This document shows, in pieces, positions 1 through 10,033 of a stretch of 64,000 bases of DNA. Every line of letters starts with the position of its first letter. Within the stretch, counting starts at the first letter, position 1. The translations under genes were made by a program, and so were the position numbers. This DNA comes from Anaerolineae bacterium (lineage in GTDB: Bacteria; Chloroflexota; Anaerolineae; Aggregatilineales; Phototrophicaceae): the NCBI GenBank assembly GCA_022821805.1, contig JAJECX010000011.1:56577-120576 (forward strand), in the 5' to 3' direction. The notes below the pieces were generated by a model, which saw nothing but the letters and a program-made list of their open reading frames with translations, did not search any database and was not told the origin of the DNA.

Positions 1-159
1 GTCCAGACGCGACTCGATATTCGCCAAGCGTACTGAATGCTCCTGCAGCACTTGCACCATAGAGGCCTGACTCTCCACCATTGAGGCGGTCAATTGCTCC
101 AGGCGATGCAGGCGCAGGTCATAGAGTTCGGTTTGCTGTTCCAATGCGTTACTCTCCAT
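1..159 (-). CDS. Coiled-coil protein, N-terminal fragment cut by the window edge
   Basis: An open frame of 53 codons starts at ATG 159 and runs off the left edge. The product begins MESNALEQQTELYDLRLHRL and continues with a regular spacing of Leu, Val and Ile every three to four residues among Gln, Glu, His and Arg, the pattern of an amphipathic or coiled-coil helix. No known domain can be named from this piece. The groEL terminator lies just upstream (positions 211-239), so this gene would be transcribed separately from groESL. An in-frame GTG directly before the ATG is an alternative start. That the frame is coding is an inference from its composition and its position behind a terminator. 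Confidence 0.5.
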   Translation of the reverse strand, partial: MESNALEQQTELYDLRLHRLEQLTASMVESQASMVQVLQEHSVRLANIESRLD

Positions 160-210
160 CACCGCTAGTTGACAGTCAATAGAATCATAGCACAAACAGT
201 CTGATTCGAC

Positions 211-239
211 AAAAAGAGGACTGCCCTGCGACAGTCCTC
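211..239 (-). terminator. Rho-independent terminator of groESL
   Basis: Read on the minus strand, the stem GAGGACTG (239-232) pairs perfectly with CAGTCCTC (223-216) around an 8-base loop and is followed at once by TTTTT (215-211). It sits 34 bases beyond the groEL stop codon, the expected place for the end of the groESL transcript. Confidence 0.85.
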
Positions 240-272
240 GGTAAGCGTTAATTGTCGTGGCTTTGAGCCGGA

Positions 273-1937
<1,665 letters not shown>

Positions 1938-1988
1938 CTAATTGACTTCTCACTAGAGCGGTTGTAACGAGAATTGCCGCAGCCTGCC

Positions 1989-2291
1989 TTAGGCTTCGAC
2001 AATGCCAAGGATGTCGGATTCTTTCATAATGAGCATGCTGATGCCATCAAGTTTGACTTCGGTTCCAGCATACTTGGCGAAAAGGACACGATCGCCTTCC
2101 TGGACATCCATGGGAATGCGTTTTTCGCCCTCTTCATCATACTTGCCGGGTCCTGCGGCGCGGATCAAGCCTTGCTGCGGCTTCTCCTTGGCCGTTTCCG
2201 GCAATACAAATGCGCCACCTGCGAATGTTTCTTCCGATTCCACCGGTTCCACCAGGACGCGGTCTCCCAGCGGGCGAATAGAGACAGGCAT
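1989..2291 (-). CDS. groS: 10 kDa co-chaperonin GroES
   Basis: GroES is the heptameric lid of the GroEL cage. The 100-residue product opens with the typical [12 protein letters not shown] strand, has the mobile-loop region around residues 20-35 ([20 protein letters not shown]) and ends with the conserved ILGIVEA. A ribosome site AAGGGAG lies 6 bases before the ATG. It is the first gene of the groES-groEL operon; the CIRCE operator is 60 bases upstream and a sigma-70-like promoter lies just beyond that, so heat induction through loss of HrcA repression is expected from what is known of CIRCE. Confidence 0.97.
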   Translation of the reverse strand: MPVSIRPLGDRVLVEPVESEETFAGGAFVLPETAKEKPQQGLIRAAGPGKYDEEGEKRIPMDVQEGDRVLFAKYAGTEVKLDGISMLIMKESDILGIVEA

Positions 2292-2350
2292 TATTATCTC
2301 CCTTTCGAACTATGGTTGCCTTGGATACATACGACTTTCTTTTGTCGCAT

Positions 2351-2379
2351 TCTGGCACTCGCATTGCTTGAGTGCCAGA
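2351..2379 (-). promoter_or_regulatory. CIRCE operator (HrcA binding site) of groESL
   Basis: A perfect inverted repeat TCTGGCACTC-N9-GAGTGCCAGA lies between the promoter and groES. The core (GCACTC-N9-GAGTGC) and the 9-base spacer match the CIRCE consensus TTAGCACTC-N9-GAGTGCTAA. In bacteria with HrcA this element represses groESL until heat shock; hrcA itself is not in the window. Confidence 0.93.
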
Positions 2380-2390
2380 AATTCAAGAGT

Positions 2391-2419
2391 AACTTATCAT
2401 ATCGCCAAGTGATAGTCAA
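2391..2419 (-). promoter_or_regulatory. groS: Candidate sigma-70 promoter of groESL
   Basis: On the minus strand TTGACT (2419-2414) is followed after 17 bases by TAAGTT (2396-2391). The -35 box is strong and the -10 box weak. A start point from this pair falls at the upstream edge of the CIRCE palindrome, the usual arrangement for HrcA repression. Confidence 0.55.
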
Positions 2420-2509
2420 TGGATTTGGCAAAGAACGGTGTGGATTGCCAAAAATAATATGAGTTTCTAACGCAGCTGGCGTCTGTCCAAGCGGCGCGGC
2501 ATCTCTCTG

Positions 2510-4357
2510 TTAGGATCCAGTCTGAACGATGGACTCGATGCCATAGTAGATCTCGGCAGCCTCGTTCTCTGGTTTCATTGAGATGTCCGCTTCCCAAAAG
2601 TACTGTGACATATCATAAGCCAACGGCGCAACTTCAACATAACTGAGGCCCTCGTCTCGCTTCGCCAGCAGATACTGATGACGAGCGTCCCACTCCCGCG
2701 CGTACAATTCAAGGTCGGGCAGCCATTGAAGCCGTCCCAGGAAGATGCCGAGCCCGATCGTAACGGCAACCAGCGCGCCAGCCAGTTTGTAGCGAGCCAA
2801 CCATACCGATGTCAGCCCGTTGGCATTGAGGAAACTCTTGAGCCAAATGCCCATGCAGGCTCCCCAAACCAATCCGGTGACGACGAGTAAGAAACTGACC
2901 GGCGCCATGACCCGATCGCGGACGTATCCTATTGAGTAATTGGCTAGCGCCAGCAAAACAAATGCTGACACGACGGCAGCAGCAAAGCTAATGGCGATAA
3001 GGGCGCCGCCGCGCCGCGCATCGCGCTGGGAGCATTGGGCAGCGAACATAAACGATAAAAGCCCTAAGACAGAAATTGCGCTCAATACCAGGTGACCAGC
3101 CGCCTTGAAATGAACGCTTCTAATTTGCGTCAATGCGAGAAAGGCGAGCGCCACAATCCAGCATACGACCGTCAGCGCCGTAACGAAGCCAAGATTTCTT
3201 CGCGCTTCCGCCGAAATCTTGGAGCGGAACACAAGCAGTAGCAGAAAGGCAAATATGGCGGCGGCGTTGAGGCAGACAACCACAAAGAACGCATAACTAA
3301 AGCGACCAAGAATGCTCGGGCTGTCGCTAATATGTGTCCACAAAACAGGTAAAAAGAGGATTTGAACGATCAGCCCGACCCAAACGGGAAGCGTGGGCAG
3401 CGAAATCGTTCGCTTCAGCGACGACCGCGATTCCGTCCGCGAGATCATCAATGACGCGAATAGCCCGGCAGCGAATAGCAGGCCGAAACCGGCAAAGGCG
3501 CGCTGATCTGTCACATATTGAAGGGTAAGGTCCATGGTGAGCGGAATCAGCTCGGAGAGCGATCGTATCGGCGTTGTAACGCCGCCGTCAACATACCACT
3601 CGACTCGATCGCCAATGCCGGGCGCGGTCACCTGTACCAGAGCGTTGACTATGGTAACGAGCCATCCTACCGTGATAAGGAACAACGCTTGGGGGCGATG
3701 CGAGCGATCGACAAGGAGTAGCGCCACGAGCGCCAAGAATGGCAGCGCAGTCAATTGAAACACTAGATGCATTTCAGAGAAGCTGGCGACGGCGAAGGCG
3801 GCCAAACCGGCGATGACAGCGATCCCGAGCTTGCGCAGCGACGAACCGCAGCGCCGCGTCAAAGCCAGCGTTAGAGCAATGCCGAATGGAGCAAGCGTTA
3901 TGGGCAGCGCGTAGGCTGTACTGGCGGTATACCAGTACAAAGTCTCCAGCGAATAGAAACCGTTGAGTGTCGCCGCTACCATGAGCGACGCTACCACTGT
4001 GGAAACTATCAGCGGCTTAGCTGCCAATTTCAGCCGCTTGCTGGCGATCGCCAGCAGCCAGATCAAGCCAAGCAGCCAAATCGCTATGATAAGCGCCGGC
4101 ATAAGTTGCGCGCTCAACCCATCCAACGGTCCCAATACGCCCTGGACAAAGATATTGCCAAAAGAACCGCCCCAGGAATTTCTGTGATGTATGATATGAG
4201 ATATGGGTCCCGATTCAAGCGCATGGGCAATACGCGAATAATCGTCGCGCATCATCCGCATGAATTGCCCCAAGTAAGCGAAGAGCAGCGCAGGAGCAAG
4301 CGCGAACAGGACTGTCGCCAGTCTTGCGAATGACGTTTTGGAGAGGCTTATTGTCAC
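2510..4357 (-). CDS. Polytopic membrane protein, DUF6056/GT-C-like
   Basis: The 615-residue product has about a dozen hydrophobic segments spread along its length. Near the N-terminus, after the first membrane segment, it carries an acidic motif (MMRDDYSRIAHALESG) followed by HHRNSWGGSFGNIF. An early Asp-Asp loop after the first helix followed by a Trp-Gly-Gly or Trp-Gly-Arg segment is the layout of DUF6056 and other GT-C-like proteins, some of which transfer sugars from lipid carriers outside the membrane. That assignment is inference. The start is GTG at 4357, with GAGGAT upstream. A decayed C-terminal fragment of a second copy lies directly upstream (4449-4622). Substrate unknown. Confidence 0.6.
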   Translation of the reverse strand: MTISLSKTSFARLATVLFALAPALLFAYLGQFMRMMRDDYSRIAHALESGPISHIIHHRNSWGGSFGNIFVQGVLGPLDGLSAQLMPALIIAIWLLGLIWLLAIASKRLKLAAKPLIVSTVVASLMVAATLNGFYSLETLYWYTASTAYALPITLAPFGIALTLALTRRCGSSLRKLGIAVIAGLAAFAVASFSEMHLVFQLTALPFLALVALLLVDRSHRPQALFLITVGWLVTIVNALVQVTAPGIGDRVEWYVDGGVTTPIRSLSELIPLTMDLTLQYVTDQRAFAGFGLLFAAGLFASLMISRTESRSSLKRTISLPTLPVWVGLIVQILFLPVLWTHISDSPSILGRFSYAFFVVVCLNAAAIFAFLLLLVFRSKISAEARRNLGFVTALTVVCWIVALAFLALTQIRSVHFKAAGHLVLSAISVLGLLSFMFAAQCSQRDARRGGALIAISFAAAVVSAFVLLALANYSIGYVRDRVMAPVSFLLVVTGLVWGACMGIWLKSFLNANGLTSVWLARYKLAGALVAVTIGLGIFLGRLQWLPDLELYAREWDARHQYLLAKRDEGLSYVEVAPLAYDMSQYFWEADISMKPENEAAEIYYGIESIVQTGS

Positions 4358-4448
4358 AATGCTAATCCTCAGCTAGAAGACAATTAACTCAACCATCCAC
4401 AGCATATCCTTGACTCCCCTAGGCCGCCTTTGCCGCAAATAGCGAAAT

Positions 4449-4622
4449 TCATTCAACGACGGTGATTGAATCAACACCATAGTAGAAAGGATGACTTTCG
4501 CCAAATTACTGACCACTGGCTGAAATGTATCCGCTCAAATCGAAGCTAAAAGGCGCGATCTCGATGTCGCGAACCCCGTTTTCGCACATCCGGACGATAC
4601 GCTGGTGACCTACTCGCTTCTC
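4449..4622 (-). pseudogene. Relic of a paralogue of the adjacent 615-residue membrane protein (C-terminal end only)
   Basis: Translated on the minus strand this stretch reads ...GHQRIVRMCENGVRDIEIAP, FSFDLSGYISASGQ, an in-frame TAA (4508-4506), then FGESHPFYYGVDSITVVE and a final TGA. It parallels the C-terminus of the intact neighbour: RHQYLL with GHQRIV, YVEVAPLAYDMSQY with DIEIAPFSFDLSGY, and IYYGIESI with FYYGVDSI. An in-frame TGA also lies just upstream (4625-4623). The remains therefore look like the last 57 codons of a tandem duplicate that has lost its body and gained a nonsense codon. It accounts for about half of the otherwise empty 350 bases between 4358 and 4707. Confidence 0.72.
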
Positions 4623-4707
4623 TCAGAAGGCGGCATCAAACCACGCCACCGGCAACGACAGAGCGTTGCCGACGCTTCGATTCTGTACTCGCTCGCTCAC
4701 GGTTGAT

Positions 4708-7638
4708 CTATCCGTCCACCACAGAGACTGCCAGCTCGGATGAAGCGCGATTCCCCACTTGATCGTAAGCGATCGCCTTGAACAGAATTTCGCCGACATC
4801 TTCCAATGCAACGTCGACGCCGAAGGGCCAATCGCGATCGTCGCTAAGCAGCTGGTCGCCCCGATAAAATTCAACCCGCTGGATCGTCAGATTATCGCTT
4901 ACATCGGTCAGCAAGGATACGACTTGCTGCGATGGATATCGTATCACGTTGATATCGTCGCTCGTCCGCAGTTTCACCGCCGGCGGCGTATTGTCGAAAG
5001 TCAGGAGTTTGCTGTCGGTTTCGACGCTGCCATCGGCGAAGGTCACCGACAGGCGCAAGGTGTAGATGCCGCTGTACAACGCCGTCTCCCAAGTGGCGGC
5101 AATCTCGCCGCTATCTTCAAGCCACTGCCTCTCGCCTATACTGGTCCAGGTATCGGGATTCACATCGGCGCCATATTCCAACAGCCAGCTCTCCGCGCCC
5201 GCCCGGTCGACGACAGCGGCAATGTCTACCCTAGACCCAACATAGGCATAATCCGCGGGCGATATGATACGCGCTGGTTTCGCGCTGCCCGCGTCACTGT
5301 CGCTGCTATAGCTGCTGGGCGGCAGGGGCTTGCCATTATCCAGCCACCAATCCATGACGTCGTCCGGTGGAATGAAAAAGGCAAGTGGTTCACGCAGTTC
5401 ATCTGGCGTGCTCACCGTCGCCAGTTGTCCGTCCGCTCGGTTGATCTCGAACCTTTGCCAATAATGATCGCGCTGCAACATGGCGCCGGCCGGTACCAAT
5501 TCCTTCCGCGTCGGGCAGTGAGCCGTCGTCGCTGGCAACAAGCCCGAAATCTCGCAAACCAGGTATTCTTCAATATCGGCGGGCGCGCTCCAATAGCGCT
5601 CCGGCAACTGGAGATGTGAATGGGCGTAATCCATCAGCGCGCGCCATAGCGGCGCCGAGCCTGAGCCATCCGAATTAGTGAAATCAAGAGGCTCATCGTC
5701 CCTGCGGCCAGTATGCGCTGCCAGCGCCAGATCGGGCGAATGTCCGACTGTCCAACTGTCGCGCTTGTCGGCGCTCATGCCATCGACGACGGCGGCAGGC
5801 CGCGAAATGCGCAAGTTGATATTTGCCTCCGTCATAGCCGCTTCCCGCGCGTCAGCATCGGCGAGTATATCATTCACCATATACGCGGCGCTCGGCTGAA
5901 TGATAAGGGTCTCGTTCGCTGTCGACGCCTCATCATAGGACCAGAGCACTCGCCCGCTGGCATCTCTGATCCTGAGTACCGCCACCGGATCGCGGGCTCG
6001 AACACCGTCACCCATTGGCATCACAGGCAAGCCCCGCATCGCGCCCATCGATGCCAGAACGCTGTAGGCGTATGCCGCATCCAACACGGAGACCGCCCCG
6101 CCCCGTTCCAAGAGCGACAGACCGCCGCCCTTCGCGTCCAGGCTATTGAACCCAATCGCTCGCGCAATGTCGATGACCGGAACGATACCGTTTACGCTGG
6201 CGACCTGCACCGCCGGCGGCAGCAGACCGGCCGCCATCGCATCGCGGAGATTCAGCGGACCGCGATAGACGCTATCCGGATTAGCCGGCGCATAAATCAA
6301 TTCGGCGCTTGCTCCCGGGTAAGCGCGCGGCAGATCGTAAACCATCGACGCCGGTGTAAACTCGCGCCGCAGAAAAGCCTCCAGGTAAACGAAGGGCTGG
6401 AGAACGATCGCCGGCTGATGACTGGCGGCCTCCGCGTCCCCCACCATACTCAAAATCCGACCGCTGCCCACATCAATCAGCGCCAACGCGCCGATATCGG
6501 GCGGCGAAGATCCGGCTGGCGACCCGGCTGCCAGCTCGCGCGCCGCAGCGCAAGGCGATCCATCTATGGCGGTAACTTGGTCAATCTGCCGCAAATGCGC
6601 GCGCAGGGCGCATTCCGCTTGCAATTGCAGAACCAGATCCAGCGATGTCGTAATTTGCAGCGCGCCGCGCGCCATCATTCTGGCGCCGGAATATCCCAAG
6701 CTATCCAGCAGTTCTTCCGCTTGCCCCCGCGCATATTGGATGAACTCCGGCGCGATCTCCGCCCGGCGAGCGTCCGGCTTGCGCAAGGCGATATCTAACG
6801 CCGATGCCGCGTCAAATTGCGCCTTGTCAATCAACTCGGCATCAAGCATTTGGAAGAGCAGATCGGCTCCGCGTTCGCGCGCCTGCGCCGGCGCATCAAT
6901 CGGATTGAGCGATGGCTCTGCGACGATTGGCGCCAGCAGCGCCGACTCCTCTAGCGACAGCGCCACCGCCGACTTGCCGAGATAGATTTGCGCAGCCGCC
7001 TCAATCCCGAAGGCATCGCGCCCGTAATAGCTTGTGTTTAGCCGCCACTCAAGCAATTCCTCGTTGGAATATCGACGCATGCTCTCGGCGACATGCACGA
7101 TCTCCAGCAAACGCGCATCCAACCCGCTCGCCTGCGTCAGTGGCAGAAGCGTATCGCTCGCGAGATTGCCAGCGATCCCGCCGTCACTCTCAACAGGCAA
7201 GCCAATAATGTAGCGCCAAACCTGCATTATTGTATTAGCCAGATTAAACCGGTCGCGCGCAACGCGCTGGTCGTAGCCTTCCGCCATCATGGAGGCGCTG
7301 ACGAGGCGCGGCGGCAACTCATCCAATTTCAGCCAGCGGCGCTTATCGCCCAGCGGGTCAGCGACCGTATGGATTATTGTTTGGTCGGTCGCGTCCAAAA
7401 AGCGCGTTTCGCCTTGTTGCATTGCGGGGAATACAGTCTCTTGCGGCTCTGGCATCAACGAAGCCGCGGACATATAAAGCCAGAGCGACAATATCAGCGC
7501 GCCAAGAAATGGCGTCGCCACGACCGCAAGCGGGGCGCCAATAAGGAGAACAGACCAAAACGCGGAACGTCTGGTCTCCTTGCTGCGCCGGCGTTTTCGG
7601 TTTTGTCGGCGGCGTATCGTGTGCGCGACGGTTGGCAT
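4708..7638 (-). CDS. Class A penicillin-binding protein homologue with lost active-site motifs
   Basis: A 976-residue bitopic protein: basic N-terminus, one membrane helix (about residues 26-55), a GT51-like domain (about 80-290), a transpeptidase-like domain (about 380-660) and a C-terminal tail with Ig-like modules (about 780-976). Homology is clear from SNEELLEWRLNTSYYG and GIEAAAQIYLGKSA in the GT51 part and RDSWTVGHSPDL in the transpeptidase part. Active-site motifs are altered. The SxxK serine and lysine align with Ile411 and Gln414 (QPAIVLQPF). SxN aligns with Gly-Leu-Leu 471-473 and KTG with Val-Asp-Gly 618-620. The GT51 GGSTITQQ stretch has become GGIAGNLA, although Glu120 of the catalytic ExxxF region remains. 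It is probably a non-catalytic cell-envelope protein. The frame extends upstream to 7788, but ATG 7638 directly precedes the basic anchor and is preferred. Confidence 0.85.
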   Translation of the reverse strand: MPTVAHTIRRRQNRKRRRSKETRRSAFWSVLLIGAPLAVVATPFLGALILSLWLYMSAASLMPEPQETVFPAMQQGETRFLDATDQTIIHTVADPLGDKRRWLKLDELPPRLVSASMMAEGYDQRVARDRFNLANTIMQVWRYIIGLPVESDGGIAGNLASDTLLPLTQASGLDARLLEIVHVAESMRRYSNEELLEWRLNTSYYGRDAFGIEAAAQIYLGKSAVALSLEESALLAPIVAEPSLNPIDAPAQARERGADLLFQMLDAELIDKAQFDAASALDIALRKPDARRAEIAPEFIQYARGQAEELLDSLGYSGARMMARGALQITTSLDLVLQLQAECALRAHLRQIDQVTAIDGSPCAAARELAAGSPAGSSPPDIGALALIDVGSGRILSMVGDAEAASHQPAIVLQPFVYLEAFLRREFTPASMVYDLPRAYPGASAELIYAPANPDSVYRGPLNLRDAMAAGLLPPAVQVASVNGIVPVIDIARAIGFNSLDAKGGGLSLLERGGAVSVLDAAYAYSVLASMGAMRGLPVMPMGDGVRARDPVAVLRIRDASGRVLWSYDEASTANETLIIQPSAAYMVNDILADADAREAAMTEANINLRISRPAAVVDGMSADKRDSWTVGHSPDLALAAHTGRRDDEPLDFTNSDGSGSAPLWRALMDYAHSHLQLPERYWSAPADIEEYLVCEISGLLPATTAHCPTRKELVPAGAMLQRDHYWQRFEINRADGQLATVSTPDELREPLAFFIPPDDVMDWWLDNGKPLPPSSYSSDSDAGSAKPARIISPADYAYVGSRVDIAAVVDRAGAESWLLEYGADVNPDTWTSIGERQWLEDSGEIAATWETALYSGIYTLRLSVTFADGSVETDSKLLTFDNTPPAVKLRTSDDINVIRYPSQQVVSLLTDVSDNLTIQRVEFYRGDQLLSDDRDWPFGVDVALEDVGEILFKAIAYDQVGNRASSELAVSVVDG

Positions 7639-7770
7639 GGACCGACCTGACAAACAAGACCGAGTTACAGGCTCAAGTGTACTTGTTTTCGCCGACGATG
7701 CGAACGTCTGCTGGGGCGGCCTCGCCAGGCGCGCAATACCCGCAAGCTTTTCCGCGTCGATCAGGCAAAC

Positions 7771-7804
7771 AGAAAAGCGGCCGCGCAATCTGCCACAGCC
7801 GCTT
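7771..7804 (-). terminator. Probable terminator after the helix-hairpin-helix gene
   Basis: On the minus strand AAGCGGC (7804-7798) pairs with GCCGCTT (7781-7775) around a 16-base loop, followed by a T-rich run (TTCTGTTTG). It lies about 25 bases after the stop codon at 7828. The loop is long and the T tract broken, so this is a moderate call. Confidence 0.5.
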
Positions 7805-7827
7805 CCCGAATAGGTCGCAATTTGGGC

Positions 7828-8352
7828 TTAGATGGACGCTTGGTATTCTCGCAAGCCGTCCCAATCTTCCATTGCCGCGAATTCCGCTTGCTGCGGAATT
7901 GTCTCCAGACCGACCGGCGCCGCGCGGCCGGCGGCGCTGAATATCGCGCGCAGTTCGTCGGCGGATGTGGCGGCCAAAGCCTCATAGGTGCGGATACCGG
8001 CATCGTTCAAGACGCGCTGATAACCGGCGGCGATTCCTTTGATCTTGGTCAGGTCATCCGGCTCGACGCTGGAGACAGGCTGTACATCCTGCCGCACTTC
8101 CCGCCGTTTCGCCAGCGCTTCCGCTTCGTCGGCGGCATCCTCAGCCGCTTTGACCGCGTCATCAGAGCTTTCCGCCATTGCATCACGGCGCATCCAGATC
8201 CAGACAAGTATCGCCACCGCCAGCAAACCCAGCGACCACGGGACCATGTCCCTTCCGTTTTCCGGCGCGATCGCCGCATTCAGCGCCACTACCACGGCGC
8301 CGACCAAAGCCATCGTCGCCATCATTTCCTTCGCGTTTTGATTGAGCTTCAT
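7828..8352 (-). CDS. Membrane-anchored helix-hairpin-helix protein
   Basis: The 174-residue product has two hydrophobic segments (about residues 10-30 and 38-55), a highly acidic and Ala-rich linker (about 58-85), and a C-terminal domain starting DDLTKIKGIAAGYQRVLNDAG near residue 98. That stretch is a helix-hairpin-helix motif of the type found in DUF4332-like and RuvA-like proteins (LxxIxGIGxxYxxxLxxAGI), which usually binds DNA or mediates protein contacts. A ribosome site GGAAGG lies before the ATG. Its role at the membrane is unknown. The downstream dead penicillin-binding protein is on the same strand but separated by a likely terminator. Confidence 0.75.
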   Translation of the reverse strand: MKLNQNAKEMMATMALVGAVVVALNAAIAPENGRDMVPWSLGLLAVAILVWIWMRRDAMAESSDDAVKAAEDAADEAEALAKRREVRQDVQPVSSVEPDDLTKIKGIAAGYQRVLNDAGIRTYEALAATSADELRAIFSAAGRAAPVGLETIPQQAEFAAMEDWDGLREYQASI

Positions 8353-8570
8353 GCTGCCTTCCAGAGTCTCTCGTCGATTGGAATCCGCCAGATTATAACA
8401 TAAGCATACTCAATCTTTTATACGCGGTAGAAGTCGGAGACGTTCCAACAGGCGGCGCGCTCTAAGACAGTAGCAGAGCTTGACAACTCCGGAATCTTAA
8501 TACAACATAGCCGAGCAATTGCGCAGTCGCGTGATTAGCGTTTTTAGACAATGTCGAAAGGAAAAGGCGA

Positions 8571-8972
8571 ATGATCATCGGGCTTACCAGCGTACTGGTC
8601 GACGATCAAGACAAAGCGCTGAAATTCTATACTGAAAAACTCGGCTTCGAGTTGAAGCGAGACATGCCCCTCGGCAATGAAGCCGGCGATCGCTGGTTGA
8701 CGCTTGTGTCCCCCGAAGGCGCCCATGGCGTCGAGTTGCTGCTTGAGCCCAGCAGCAACTCCCTTGCAAGTGACTTTCAGCAGGCGATGTTCGAGCAAGG
8801 CATCTCAGGCGGGCAGTTCAACAGCAGCAATATCCAAGCGGAATACGACCGTCTCAAGTCCCTCGGCGTCGAATTCACAATGACGCCGACCGACATTGGG
8901 CCCGCCATCATGGCAGTCTTCAATGATACCTGCGGCAACTTTATCACGTTGGTAGAGGAAAAGGTCGCTTAG
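8571..8972 (+). CDS. VOC family protein (glyoxalase/bleomycin resistance fold)
   Basis: This 133-residue protein has the paired beta-alpha-beta-beta-beta layout of the vicinal oxygen chelate fold: an N-terminal half (IIGLTSVLVDDQDKALKFYT) with the characteristic KALKFYTEKLGF helix, and a C-terminal half ending in VFNDTCGNFITLVE, where the Glu before the C-terminus is a usual metal ligand. VOC members include glyoxalase I, dioxygenases and drug-binding proteins; the exact substrate cannot be read from the sequence. A purine-rich ribosome site (GAAAGGAAAAG) precedes the ATG. The gene stands alone, with 217 bases upstream in which I see nothing else. Confidence 0.85.
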   Translation: MIIGLTSVLVDDQDKALKFYTEKLGFELKRDMPLGNEAGDRWLTLVSPEGAHGVELLLEPSSNSLASDFQQAMFEQGISGGQFNSSNIQAEYDRLKSLGVEFTMTPTDIGPAIMAVFNDTCGNFITLVEEKVA

Positions 8973-9092
8973 CCAGCAGTTCAGCGATGTCGGTTTGCCC
9001 GGTGCGCCCGCCAGCGCTATTATCAGGAGTGTTGATGGCGTTCGCCGCGCGCAAACAAGATAGCGTGGGCGCAAGCGGGATGGGATAATCGC

Positions 9093-9959
9093 ATGGACGA
9101 CCTTGAACTCCAGCAATATTTGTTCGACTTGCAGGGCTACCTGGTCATCGAAAACGCCTTGAGCGCGGAAGAGGTCGCGACCCTCAACCGGCTGATTGAT
9201 GAGCAAAACCTGCCGCCACCGTCTGAATCGACGCGTTTCGGCAGCGCGCCAACCTTGGCTTCGTCGCTTGTGAAGCCGGAAAAGGGTGTGCCGGACAGCG
9301 AGGCGCGAGTCGACCAGTCCGCTCCGGTCGGATCGGGTTTCCTCGATTGGGGCAAACCCTTCTGCGATTTACTCGATCATCCAGTCATTATGCCGGTGCT
9401 GCGCATGCGTCTGGGCGATGCCTTTCGGCTCGATCGTCTCTACGGCATGAACATGAGCAAGGGCATGGCTTATGGCGGCTTGCACGCCGATTACGGCGCC
9501 ACCGCGCCCCAATCGGAGCTACAGCCGGGCCAGTACTACGCCTTCCGCGCCAATCAGATATATGAGGGTTTCGTCGTGGTCGCCTGGGCGCTTTCGGACG
9601 GCGGCGGAGAACACGGCGGCTTTTGCTGCATCCCCGGCAGCCACAAGAGCAATTACAAAGTGCCACAGCAGATTCGCGACGACCACGACTTATCGCCGGC
9701 TGTCGTCATTCCGAAAATGCCAGCCGGCTCGGTAGCGCTATTCACCGAGTCGCTGACCCACGGCACCGCCACCTGGCACGCCGAGCACGAGCGGCGCGCC
9801 CTCCTCTACAAATACTGCGTGTCGCATCTCGCCTGGACATCAAAGCGCGTGGAAGCGCCAACTAATGTCGAAATGACGGCTCGTCAAGAGATCCTGCTGC
9901 GCGAGCCGGGCGATCCGCTGCGCCATTTCCAATCGCTGTTTGAAGAAATCCCCGCCTAG
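9093..9959 (+). CDS. Phytanoyl-CoA dioxygenase (PhyH) family protein
   Basis: A 288-residue member of the Fe(II)/2-oxoglutarate-dependent PhyH family, which hydroxylates varied small molecules in the cytosol. The iron-binding His-x-Asp pair is at residues 131-133 (GGLHADYGAT), and the distal histidine with the 2-oxoglutarate arginine is in ESLTHGTATWHAEHERRALL. The N-terminus has the usual GYLVIENALSAEEVATLN opening that faces the active site. The stretch GGGEHGGFCCIPGSHKSNY matches the conserved Pro-Gly-Ser-His region of the family. Such genes are numerous in marine and sponge-associated Chloroflexota, where their substrates remain unknown. Upstream (8973-9092) I see no other gene. Confidence 0.88.
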   Translation: MDDLELQQYLFDLQGYLVIENALSAEEVATLNRLIDEQNLPPPSESTRFGSAPTLASSLVKPEKGVPDSEARVDQSAPVGSGFLDWGKPFCDLLDHPVIMPVLRMRLGDAFRLDRLYGMNMSKGMAYGGLHADYGATAPQSELQPGQYYAFRANQIYEGFVVVAWALSDGGGEHGGFCCIPGSHKSNYKVPQQIRDDHDLSPAVVIPKMPAGSVALFTESLTHGTATWHAEHERRALLYKYCVSHLAWTSKRVEAPTNVEMTARQEILLREPGDPLRHFQSLFEEIPA

Positions 9960-10033
9960 CTTGACATCCCAAGGGGCGAGCCAGTGGGGCGCCTCCGTAT
10001 TTCGCCAGTGAGACCGGCATGGGCGACCGCGCC

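Noticed and set aside
4623..4874. An 83-codon minus-strand frame overlapping the 3' end of the dead penicillin-binding protein gene
   Set aside because: Mostly a shadow of that gene in another frame. Its last codons run into the stop just before the membrane-protein relic, which is better explained as part of the decayed paralogue.
5713..6798. A 361-codon plus-strand frame inside the penicillin-binding protein homologue
   Set aside because: Arg/His/Gln-rich translation without domains, antisense to a gene with clear PBP homology.
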